In this document: positions 12,851 to 23,200 of the stretch, in pieces
Numbering within the stretch: position 1 is the stretch's first letter
Layout: every line of letters begins with the position of its first letter
Origin: Parachlorella kessleri
Lineage: Eukaryota > Chlorophyta > Trebouxiophyceae > Chlorellales > Chlorellaceae
NCBI GenBank assembly: GCA_001598975.1
Contig: BBXU01002137.1
Location: 1 to 59,285, forward strand
DNA: 59,285 bases
Reading direction: 5' to 3'
Program-made: the position numbers and the translations under genes
Notes under the pieces: model-generated
Database searches by the model: none
Told to the model about the DNA's origin: nothing
The model's input: only the letters and a program-made list of their open reading frames with translations

Positions 12851-15800
12851 ATGCCAAACAAATACCCAGCCCCTTGGCAGGGCACCTCTACAAGTCAATT
12901 GGCCTTGAGCTTTGCAGGCAGGAGGATCCCAGGCGAGGAGGTAGGTCTCAAAGCCAGCCGCAGCGTCCGCAGGCGCTTGCTGTCCTCAGATAGGGGAGCG
13001 GTGCTACCCTCAGACTGGGCCTCAGGACCTGAGTCACAAACGACAACATTACAGGACGTGTTGGCCGCGGTGCTACCCACGGTCGCTGTGGAGTTCACCG
13101 TGCCCTGCCTGCCGCTTGCATTTGGGGATAGCGCTTGCTTGGTAGGCGAGACGCCAGAGCTGGGCTGCTGGGACCCTCGGAGGGGCGTTGTGCTGGACTG
13201 GCAGGCTGGCAACAGCTGGGTGTGTCGCACCAGGCTGCCGCCCGGCCATGTCCGATTCAAGGTGGGTGGGGTGCTGGCTTGCCACTGTGCTTGCGCAGCG
13301 CTTGGAACGGCCGTGTTGGGCTGCAGGTGAACTGTATGTAGGACAGGCGGTACGGGGCGCTTGTTGGGCATGCGAGACGGGCAAGGCCGCGCAGCACAGA
13401 ACAGGCTTGGGGAGGACAGGATGGCCATGGCATTAACCCTGACTGCAAGCTCTCAGATAGGTTGCAGCCATTCGCAATGGTAGCTTTGCTGGCTGGCTGG
13501 CTTGCAGCGGGCCTGCTCTTACATGGCAGTCAGCTGCTGCCTGCAGGTGGTGAAACTCCTCATCAACGGCACAGTGAAGTGGGAGACTGGGGCTGACCGC
13601 AGCCTGACAGTGCCGCAGCTCCCACAGCTGCTGGGTTCCTGTGCAACACTGCAAGTTAGCTGCCCGTATGACGATGCAGCAGGCACGCGTGTTCACTTGG
13701 GAGTCAAGGAAGAAGAGGTCGAGGTGGGTCTTCTGGCTGCAGCAGCGTGTTTATAGGTTGAGTTCTCATTGTCTGGCCCACAGACCTCATAGTCCAGCCC
13801 ACCCCTGTGCCCTGCCAAGGTTGCTGCCCTAGAGCTTGGTGCACCGCTCAAGGCCTTGGGCATCTTCCTAAACAATAATTCATACACAATACAGCCTGAC
13901 ACTGTGGTGGTAAGCCTTGCAGGCAGCCGCTGCAACAATCATAACCAGCTTAGGCCAGCAAGGAAGGGGCTGGGACCAGGTTCAAGCGCACCTACAGCAC
14001 TTTGCACCTCAGGGCGAGGCAAGTACGCCCACCACTAGACTTGCAAACAAACATGCAGGGTGTTGCTGTAGCATGCAATTCATGGTGGTATCTGTTGACT
14101 GTTCATCAAAGCAGCCCTGTGTGACCAGCTTTAACTGCCTGGCTGTTACCACAAGCGCAAGTGCCCCCCAGCATTCTCGGGCCCAGTTAGTTGCACCTCT
14201 CTGTCTTCTACAGGAGCCAGGTGCTGCGATGGCACGCACGCTGTGGCAGCGCCTACACAGTGCTGTTGAGCAGCAGTGGCAGCAAGGCGAGCAGGGACGC
14301 ACGCAGGGAACACCAGCAGCGTCTGACAGGGATGACGCGCGCGCTGCCCTTCCTGGCCATGAGGCCTCTGGGGCACTTCATCACTTGGCTCAAGCCGCCG
14401 GGGCAGCAGCAGCTGAAGCGGAGGGGCGGGCCAAGGAGGCGGAGGAGCTTCTGGAAGGCATGGCAGCCCAGCTGCAGGCCAACGCTGCCGCGGAGGATTC
14501 CTCACGCCTGCTCGCCTTGGAGTTGAGCATGCTGAGAGTGCAGGCCGTGGCAGCCGCCGGTGACGCGGAGCGGCGAGCCGCCGCGCAGCGGGAGCAGGAG
14601 CAGCGCCTGAGAGCGGAGCTGCAAGCCCTCAACGCGGCGGCAGCGGGAATGGCCAGCCAGCCCGGCACGCAGCCGCCGGCAGCAGTAGCAGCAGCGCTGA
14701 TGGGCGAGATGGAGCGCCTGAGCCTACAGGTGACTGCCCATGAGGCGGCAGCCAAGGCCACTGAGCAGCTCCACGCAGAGTTAACAGCGGACGCAGAATT
14801 TCTGTCCAATGGCATCGGCGAGGTTTCGGCCGCTGCAGCAGCGAGTGCACATCTGGGCGACTCCTTGCGGCAGGACCGTGCTCAGCTGACTGCAGAGCTG
14901 GGTGCGCGGCTCCAGCGGGCCTCACACGCAGCCTCAGTGGCCAATGAGCTTGGCACGGCGGCTTGTGGAGAGGCAAACACCGGCTATGGGGGCGGCAGCC
15001 GTGGCCGTGAGGAGCAGCGCGAGGCGGTTGCAGCTGTTAGGGAGCAAGCGCGGGGTCAGGCGCCTGCAGAAGGCGGCGAGCAGGGCGGCTTGGAGGCGTC
15101 GCTGCCTACGGCGCCGCTGCGGCTGCAGAGCCGCGGCACAGCATGGCAGCACAGTGAGGACAAGCATCTGCACGCCGAGACCTGCAGCTCTGTGGATGCT
15201 GAGTCAGAGCCTGTTGCGGCTCAGCAGCACCTGCAGTCGGCCCTAGCGAGAGTGGCGACGCTGGAAACTCAGCTGCAGCAGCAAGAAGAGGAGGCAGCAG
15301 CGGCTGCAGCCATTGCTAGCCGGCAGGCAGAGGCCCTGGGTCAGGAGGTGCAGCAGCTACGGCGGGACAAGGAGGTGGCACGGCTGCAGCTGTGGGCAGC
15401 ACAGGGCACTGTGGCCACGCTGCAGATGCAGCTGCGGCAGCAGGCAGAGCAGGCCAGCCAGGCCGCGGCGCAGCAGCCGCAACAGGCAAGGGAGGGCAAG
15501 GCGCAGCTGCTGGCAGAGGGTGAGGAGGTTGTGGGCGGCATGGGGGAGGCAACGGCTCAGCAAGATGCGGCGCAGCGGGAGGTCCATGCCGCAATGCAGC
15601 ACCTGGCGCTGAGGAATGCTTATATGACGAGCAGGTGAGCCACCTTTTTAGCATTCCTTGGTTGCTTTTCTGCGTATGTACTTGACAGTCACGATGAGTG
15701 CTGCCCTTCCGCGGTAGGCTGAGGGCCGCTCGTTAAAGGTTTACAGCTGTGCCAGGGTTGGCAGGTAGACCTCTTCAACACATCCTGCATCTCTAGTACC

Positions 15801-16389
15801 ATACAGTCTGCAACTCATGGCGATAATGAAATGCGACAGATACATGCAAAGGCACCCATGATGACCAAGTCTGCAGGGTGATGGAGTTGGAAGCTGCGAA
15901 GGGGACGGAGCTCTCTTCTGTAGCCACTTCCAAGGGCTTCCAGGAGCAACAAGATACTGGCACGACCCAGCACACCGCGGGAGGTTCTGCCAGCCAAGAC
16001 CAGCGCAAGCGCCGGAGTACTGAGCCTCACAGCCGGGAGAAGAAAGCAAGGCTTGGCCTGAAAGCTGGTACAACAGGTGCGCGTCCAATGCCAATAGTCA
16101 TTGCCTCTTGCCCAGTCATAGCAAATTTCGGGCAGCGCTGCTGCTTGGAGGCTGCAGGTCGGGAGCCATTGGGTCGCTTGACCAGCTCCGACAGTGGCGT
16201 AGCCCCGGCGGTGTACTGCGGTGGGCGTGACCCTGCTGACATCATTCACTTGCTTGCGTCCCAGGTGTGGTACTGGGCACGGCGCTGTCTTACAGCTGGG
16301 ACTTAATGGGGCTGGCTTGGTCGCTGGCCAGCCACCCGGCTCCCTGGCAGGCGAAGGTCAAGCTGCTGCTGGGAGAGAGGGTGGCGTAG
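12851..16389 (+). CDS. CBM20 starch-binding protein with long coiled coil (SAGA1-like architecture)
   Basis: Predicted protein of about 816 aa. Exons: 12851-13261, 13547-13723, 13793-13909, 14214-15634, 15877-16076, 16265-16389; all phases agree. Residues about 80-170 form a CBM20 domain: FGDSACLVGETPELGCWDP, LDWQAGNSW, LPPGHVRFK, then VKWETGADR, with the aromatic residues expected for starch binding. The large fourth exon encodes an Ala/Gln/Glu-rich coiled coil of about 470 residues. Then come a basic patch (QRKRRSTEPHSREKKAR) and a C-terminal hydrophobic stretch (VVLGTALSYSW...LAWSLA). CBM20 followed by a very long coiled coil is the layout of Chlamydomonas SAGA1/SAGA2, which link Rubisco and the starch sheath in the pyrenoid. 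No clear Rubisco-binding motif (W-K/R-x-x-hydrophobic) was seen, so pyrenoid function is inferred. The start is the first in-frame ATG; an upstream exon is possible, and exon 3 uses an ATAG acceptor. Confidence 0.82.
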
Positions 16390-17602
16390 GCAAGAAGGCT
16401 GTTATTGGGAGCAAACTTCCGTGTGCCTCAAGTTCATTGTGCAGTAAAAGAAGCTGTTGCGGGGAGACAGACGCTACGCATGCAGTTTTCCATGAGTTGC
16501 CCACACATATCTGTTGACAACGTGAGCTGAACTGACTCCTCTCACCTTTCGACGTGCTGGCCTGCCATTGCCAGTTGTCCAATGTGGTGGCCAACCTGTT
16601 TGTTAAGTGATCAAAAGTTTTCTTATGCCTTGCGCACCTGCGTCCGATCATCAAGGTTGTTTTTGCAAATTCTTGGTGGATTGCTTGCACAAGTGAGCGT
16701 GGGTCCTTGGGCATTCCCATGGTTCAAGCATCTTGGCTTGGCTTTTGTGTGCCCGCTGATTTGTGCACTTCATTTCGATTGAAAATCCAATGCCGGACTT
16801 GATGCGGGTGAAAATTACTGTCAGGATTGAGATGAAGGGGGCCTTGGGCTTCCCTACTGGTGGTGCAGCAAGCATACCGGGGTCAGGGCGCACGGTGCAC
16901 AGGAGTCGGGCGCCATATCATCAAACACTGTACTTAACACTTGTCAGGACAGAAGCTTGTCAGTAGCCATGTGGCGAAGATTGCTGGATCAGAAGGGTAC
17001 ACTGCTTTGCTTAACGATCAGGCTTAACCCTGGTCCTAAATGCCCCTGCTTGAGTATCATTTTCACCTGCTCTTCCAGTGGCCTGACCTTCTCCTGGGGA
17101 GTAAACTACTAGGTTGAAATTCAGGCAAGACGCAAGCGTACTGGCACCCAACCCCGTCGGTACAGTTCACCCCTAGTCTCAGTTCGCAATACTGCCATTG
17201 TTATCTTGGACCGGATTCGAACGTAGAAATGCAGAGCAAAGAACCATCAGCTCTGTCAGTACAGTTCCCCCCTACCTGTCCTCTCTTCGTAACTTGCCCA
17301 CTGAATGCCTGCCACTATCTAAAATATAGCAAGCACCTGTAGCCAGATCGACCTGGGCAAATCGCCAACTGTTCCTAAACCCCGTCCCGGGTTTAAGTGA
17401 CCCTCAGCGCATTTGGCTTAGCGCCCGTCCGCCTTTGACTAACACGCGACTAACCATTCGTTTGTCATACCATGGGCGGGGGGTTGAGTTTCGGAAATTT
17501 TCGCCCCTCGTTCTTGTCAGTAATGCCACTCCTGGTTCAATTGTGCCTGATCTCAGAGGTTTGCAGCAGCTTGGTTCTACCCCAGCCCGCCACTGCAGCA
17601 CC
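16390..17602. other. Intergenic between CBM20 gene and CP1
   Basis: No gene supported. Composition is more AT-rich than the exons around it. A tRNA-like B-box sequence at about 17210-17222 is discussed under rejected items. Confidence 0.5.
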
Positions 17603-18913
17603 ATGATGCCCGACTTTCAGCCAAGCGCTACCTTGAACTCCCTGTCCGTCTATCTGCTGTGCGGTGAGCGTTTTGCTTTGGAAGGCGCACAGATCTGTGG
17701 CCATTGTTTGCAAGCTCTCGCGGCTCAGACACGTCGCCTCAATTTTGTACCCACCCGTTTTGCAGCTGGCCTCGGGTCCGGCCTTCTCATTATCACCAAG
17801 GCCTTGAGAAAGTCCCGGAATACGGGAGGCACGCTGGACCAGGTATGCGGGGCATGGGTCACTCGGAGTCCCTGGTATCATGACCTTTAGTCCAGCTCCC
17901 CTTGGCGTTTAGCACTGTCATCAAGTTGATGCTGCCTATCTGGCATAGCGCGCCGGGTTGCTTGCGTCATCCAGTCTCTGAGAGACCCCATGGACTGGTT
18001 GCGAGCTGCAGGTTGTCAAGCCTGGGGTACAGGAGCCCGAACAGGCTTTGCTCAACAGCAAGGGAGTCTCAGAGCGTCCAAACGAGGCTGCCTCCTTGAA
18101 GCCCCTCCAGCATCCAGCGGCTCTGCCGCTGATCAGAACCAGCGCCGTCACGCCCTTCATGGGACATAAAGGGGGTGACGGCACCCCCTTTATGTCCCCT
18201 GAAACCTGCAAAGGCGGCGGTGATGATAACGACAGCCCACCTGACAGCCCCACGGAGGTCCTGCACTGGCACCGCCCCTCCCGCGCCTGTTCTCTCCCCG
18301 TCAACTGCCCAGCACTGACCCAGTGCTTTGCGGAGGTGCTGGCATCAGAGCGGGCGGCCCGCGTGGCAGCGGGTGCCATAGCTACGGTGGCAGGGAGTAC
18401 CGAGGGCAGGGAAATGGAGGAGCTTCGCCAGCAGCTGGTTGATGCCCAGAACATGGTGGCCAGCCTGCGGGTGGTGAACAAGGAGCTGCACACGGAAGTG
18501 GACAAGCTGCAGTCACAGATCCCATCCACGGAGGTCGCTTACGAGCAACTCAAGGTGGGAGACAACGCCTCAGACTCGTACTTCTGCTCCAGGCTAGGGG
18601 GCCCTGTCGAGTCAAGAGAAGACCTCTGCCCTGTCTGCTGGAGGGCATTGCAGTGTTGGCAGAACCCCTCGCCGCCTGGCCCCAGATTCCTTGCGTATGT
18701 ATTAGTCAGTTGTGCTGGCAGCAACCCCGAAGCCGCATGCAATGGCGGCCTGCTGACCCTCCTTCGGCTCTTTGCTCACTGCAGGGCAGCTTTTTCAAGC
18801 TCCAGGGCCGGTATCGCGGTGCCCAGGCCCGGTTGGGCGCAGCGTTGAATGAAGTGGCATGCCTCCGGTCTGAGCTTGGGGGAGGGCAGCCCAGGCTCTG
18901 TAGCACCTTGTGA
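17603..18913 (+). CDS. Coiled-coil protein CP1 (DSPPDSPT-VLHW family)
   Basis: Unrecognised protein of about 269 aa, first of four paralogues in the window. Exons: 17603-17663, 17766-17842 (77 nt, same length as in CP2 and CP3), 18012-18554, 18785-18913, with intron phases 1, 0, 0 as in the other copies. Exons 1-2 give a short N-terminal region ending in a basic helix. Exon 3 carries DSPPDSPTEVLHWHRPSRA, an Ala-rich helix, and a Leu-heptad coiled coil containing QLVDAQNMVASLRVVNKEL and KLQSQIPS. Exon 4 has GSFFKLQ...AQARLGAALNEV...LRSEL. The SP sites could be targets of proline-directed kinases. Exon 3 contains a perfect 17-bp inverted repeat encoding a TPFMG...TPFMS peptide that the other copies lack. 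It lies 1.3 kb upstream of lipase L2 in the same orientation. Function unknown; the coiled coil suggests oligomerisation or a scaffold. Confidence 0.82.
18156..18203 (+). repeat. Near-perfect inverted repeat inside CP1 exon 3
   Basis: GGGACATAAAGGGGGTG at 18161-18177 is followed by a 4-base spacer and its exact reverse complement at 18182-18198. Beyond one mismatch, TTCA at 18156-18159 pairs with TGAA at 18200-18203. The hairpin is read in frame, and the other three CP copies do not have it. Confidence 0.9.
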
Positions 18914-20241
18914 TTTTGACCAGCACCTCTCATTTGCAAGGGCTAGGTTGCGTTTTCCTCGAATAAGCTGTTGCCGTGGCCAGCCCGGGCGAGTGGAAAG
19001 GTGCCCGGGCGGCAACTTGTTAGTACTTTTATGATTGGGTTTTGTTTATGGGTTGTGCCAACTCGTTGATAACGAGGGGTTTGGTAACGAGGGGTTTGGC
19101 GAGTTGTGATCAATCTGCTGCAGGATTCACTGTGGGCCATTGACACGGTCGGTCTGTCTGTAAGTTTGCTTGTATACTTGTCGCTCAGGTTGGCACTGTG
19201 TCCAGTAGCAAATTTTCTGTTTGAGGGGCTATGCCACCCGATTAAGCACTTGTTGTATTCTTGATCTACCCTTTCCGTCATTGCCACTTGGCCTGTGCTT
19301 CGGTATAGTCTGTTTTTGCGCTGTTCCCTCCCTGCCTACCGCCCAAAGAAGGACGTTCTCCGTGTGGCCTTACCTTGGCGATGTTGCTGGTCAGCAAGGC
19401 TGAGAGCCTCCCTACTCAACTGAAGTTTTGTGCAGCACTTGTCTATGGACTTCGCATGCTGGTACGGCTCTGGTTAGGAACCCCACTTAGAGTCGATCTT
19501 GGGCGTTCTCGACGCTCGTTCATTACGTGCGGCAACTTTTCTATGTAACATCAACTGATGACAGCCTGGTTGCCGTTTTAGAAGCCATGGGCCCAGGGAG
19601 TCCGCAGAGCACACGCTTTGAGAAGGCATTCAGGAAGTGTCTGGGCAGTTTCATAACTGGGCTACAGGTTGCGTTGCCCATGCGCACATTGCAAGCACGG
19701 TCAAGCATGTCTATTGACGTGATGGAAGCATGATGGTCCAGAGAAGTGGGTTGCTACTGTTCAAAGCTTGCCTCCAGTGAGGGATGAGCAGACAGGCATA
19801 AACACCCAACAGGCTGCGCAGCAGCTGTTCAGCAGCTGTTGCTGGGGAGGTTGTGCCCAGGACAGTGTTGCAGAGAGGCTTTATAATTGTATACTGCAAT
19901 GCCTGTTGCCGGGGGCATGCTGTTTGGCTGCCCAATTGCGATGGCCAGCGTGGCTGTGAGGTTACGTGATGGATTGCAGTACCTGATACCCAGGGGATAC
20001 TGCCAAGCTTGGCGAGCTCTGACTCCCTATGTCCCATCATGAAAATGTCTAAGTGCTCATCTGTGAGGTTGGGTGTATCGTGTGTCCCTCCTCGCCCAAT
20101 ATGCTCGCAGAAACTAAAAGTAAAAATCTAGGAGCGCCACCAAGCGCTTTGCCCATACTGGCTTGCTCGGTTCTGGGTTGGTGTACTTGGAGGATTAGCC
20201 CAAATTCACACTGACTGGCTTATCAGTGGTCACTGGTGGCC
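18914..20241. other. Intergenic between CP1 and L2
   Basis: About 1.3 kb without a supported gene. It holds the CP1 3' region, a 15-bp tandem duplication at 19070-19099 and the L2 promoter. The equivalent CP2-L3 spacer is 1.07 kb. Confidence 0.5.
19070..19099 (+). repeat. 15-bp tandem duplication
   Basis: TAACGAGGGGTTTGG occurs twice in direct succession at 19070-19084 and 19085-19099. No function is evident. Confidence 0.8.
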
Positions 20242-23200
20242 ATGGCTGGCCATGTCGGTAACCCTTCAAGGGCCAGCGAGGATGGCAGCACCCAGCCACC
20301 TGCCTCGCTGGATTCAACAAGCCATGGCGCCATCTCAAGCATGATTAGTCCCCACTATGACGTCAGCAAGGACGTCATACTGCGGCTGGAGTTCCTAACA
20401 GCCTCACAGCTGAAGGCAAGCCTCCTGCTTTAGCTGTTGGGTCCGACGTGCACTGTGTGGCTAGCTTCCCTGAAGCAGCGAGGCTGTTGCCCAGGGAACG
20501 GTGTATTTGCTTGTTGTTGTGGTCCTGATGGTGTATTCCTTGGTTTGCCTTGGTTGGGTGCAGGCGGTGGTGCTGTTGATCTGGGGCGCCGTGCTGGTGG
20601 GGCTGGGCCTGCTGGCGGTGGGCCTGAACTTGAAGCTGAGAAATGTGCGCTTCGGTCTGCTATACAGTTGGGCCTCAGTCTGTATTCTGCTTCTTGCTTA
20701 CACCTGCCAGCCTTGGTCTGTTGGACCCTGCAGATTGTGCAGCGTGTGGCAGCGTGTGTTGTCCAGAAGAAGCCACCCGCACGTTTCATTAGGCTACATG
20801 GCGTGCGATGCTTGGCGAGGCAGCTAGATTGTTGCAACAGAGAAGCTGTGTACTGTGGCTCTGTGCGTGGGTAGGTGGTGCGGAGGGGATTGCCAACCCC
20901 CCAAACCCTGACTGTGCGCTTTCTCGCAGGATGGGGATGACTTCATGCAAGACACGACCATCCCTGTGGTGCACACGGCCTTTGGCAGCTTTCTGCTGGC
21001 AGGGGCAACCTTTACCTGGGTTGTGTATGTGCGGCGGTTAGCCCACGTGAACGGCTCTGGACGACGGTGGTGAGTTGCCACCCTTCGCTTGGTGACAGTT
21101 TTGCCGGTGCGGTTGGTGGGCGACTTGGCCTTTTGAAAAAGGGTCTGGGGCAATTCTGCTCCGCGCTGGTGGTTGAGGCATCAAGACTCTGCTGAGCCTA
21201 GAGCATGAGGTGCAGACATTCTGAAGATCTTTTCTCGCTTCACCCACAGTTGCGCTGAGCTTGTGGATTCTCTCTTATGGAGTGTCCCCTAGGCCGTCGG
21301 CCTACGGGATGCGACCCTTGGCCACTACTTACCGGTAGTGCATTGTGATCTGCAGGTCGGCGCGGCGTAAGAAGGGAACCATTTTGACAGTGGCTGAGCT
21401 GACAGTGCAACTCGTGAACCTGGTGTTCTTCCTCCTGCCAAACGCGTATGTGCTGGCTCGTAGCTGCGGCTGGTTTGACTCCACCGTGCTCTGGTCCGGC
21501 GCCGTGAGGTGAGTCAGCGCGTTGCCAGGCTGGCAGCTGACGTGTCGGTACATCGTTACTGACACAGTAGGTGGCCAACGTGAGGCCTGTCGAATGTCTG
21601 GAATGGGGCCAAGCAGTTAGTGACAGTGGATGCTACATGCAGGTGGACATGTTGGAACACCATTTTTCTGAACTTCTGGGTTCAGGCGCACAACTCGCAG
21701 CCTGCTACCAGCCCGACCCTACGTGAGTTTCTTAGCAAGCGCAGCAAGGTGGTTTTAGCCTCCTAGCTAGTTCATGAGTATTGGTTTGGTTATTCTGTGC
21801 TTGGCCTCTGTGAGTAACCTACCAGGGCCTGCATGATCGTGTGGAAGTAATTGAGCGCCCTGCTTCAAGGTGGTGCCAGGGCTAGAAACACACGCATCCA
21901 GGACAAAGCAAGTGTCTCATAGCCGTGGCGCCTGCCTAACGCTTAGTGCCTTCCCTGCCATGGCCTGGTGACTGCCTGCAGTGCGCCGCATCAACCGGGT
22001 CGATGCAGCAATCATGGACGCTCCCCTGTGGGCACACTGGCCCAAGCTGGGCCTGTGGGTGGCCTTTGAGGCGGTCCTGCTGGCCCTGACTGGCTACCTA
22101 CAGAGGCAAGATCTGGCTCCGAGGTCTTACCAGCCTCCCGGCACCCAGGGGGACTGCAGGCACTGGGTGTATGACTGTGAATTTGATGGTAAGCGCAGGC
22201 TGATGCCGGGGCCAAATGGAACTGTGCATGCAGGTGGACCCGCAGGCACTGCTTGTCCTCCTGGCTGCTCTCCCGTTGAAACAGTGGGGCTGTCACTGGA
22301 GGGCATGGGTCTTGCTTAGGCGGTACAGCTTTGCCCAGGGGTTGGCTATGACCTGCGTCAGCAGGTGCCTACGGCTGCTGCCCAGTAGGTGCTGGGGGTG
22401 TGCATGTCAGGTAGATGGGTGCCTGCTTTACCGCTGGGGTCAGTGATGCTGAGCTGGGAAATGCGACTCTGTAAGTGTTTTGGCGTTTGATGCGACACAG
22501 CTCCTCCGGCCGACTGGGTGACCAGGGTTGCAGCTACCTGTGTCATGCACAGCCACATGCTGCGCCTAGGTTTTTCATGGATCGAGCCGCCAGCTGAAGG
22601 CGGCTTGCCCTGTGCGCCTGCAGGCCCCGCACTGGCGCTACTCATCACTTTGCAAGCGCTCATGGTGGTCTACGCGGTTGCTTACCTGCTGACCGCCAGG
22701 CGCAACTTCCAAATGCTGGCTGAGCGCCCCTACATGCAGTTCCGCATGGCAAATTTGAATGTCCGCCTGAGCGTAAGCGGTCAGACTGGGTGTACATGGC
22801 CAGGCTAGCTGGCAGCTGTGCGCAGACAAGGTCGCCTTGGGCCCTGTCACCGGGCCCGTCCCGGGGCTGCAGTTCATGCAGTGCGCTATCATCTTATGGC
22901 TCAGTACGCAGTCAGTTTCAAGTGCCTGGAGTAGGTGGTGGCCCCTCACAATGTTGACTCGGGACGGTCAGGACAGTCTGTGCCACAAATGCGGTCCGTT
23001 GAGCACGGAATTTCTGTCTTGTGGGCCACTTCCGAGTTGACATACCAGCCACTGCTACTCAACGTCTGGGAACGCTAGAGTACCAGACAGAAGGTGCGCT
23101 GGCTGCTGCCTTGCAGGTGCGGCTACGGACCTTGGCATATCTCTTCTTCATCCTCTGCACCGTGGTGTACCTGTTTGTGCGCATTGGCACCTGCTCATCC

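Noticed and set aside
14390..15654. Ala- and Leu-rich minus-strand frames
   Set aside because: Shadows of the Ala/Gln-rich coiled-coil exon of the CBM20 protein.
17200..17290. Possible tRNA on the minus strand (GTTCGAATCC B-box and an A-box-like GAGCTGATGG)
   Set aside because: No acceptor stem or anticodon arm can be folded with correct spacing, and the T-stem does not pair. One B-box match alone is weak evidence.
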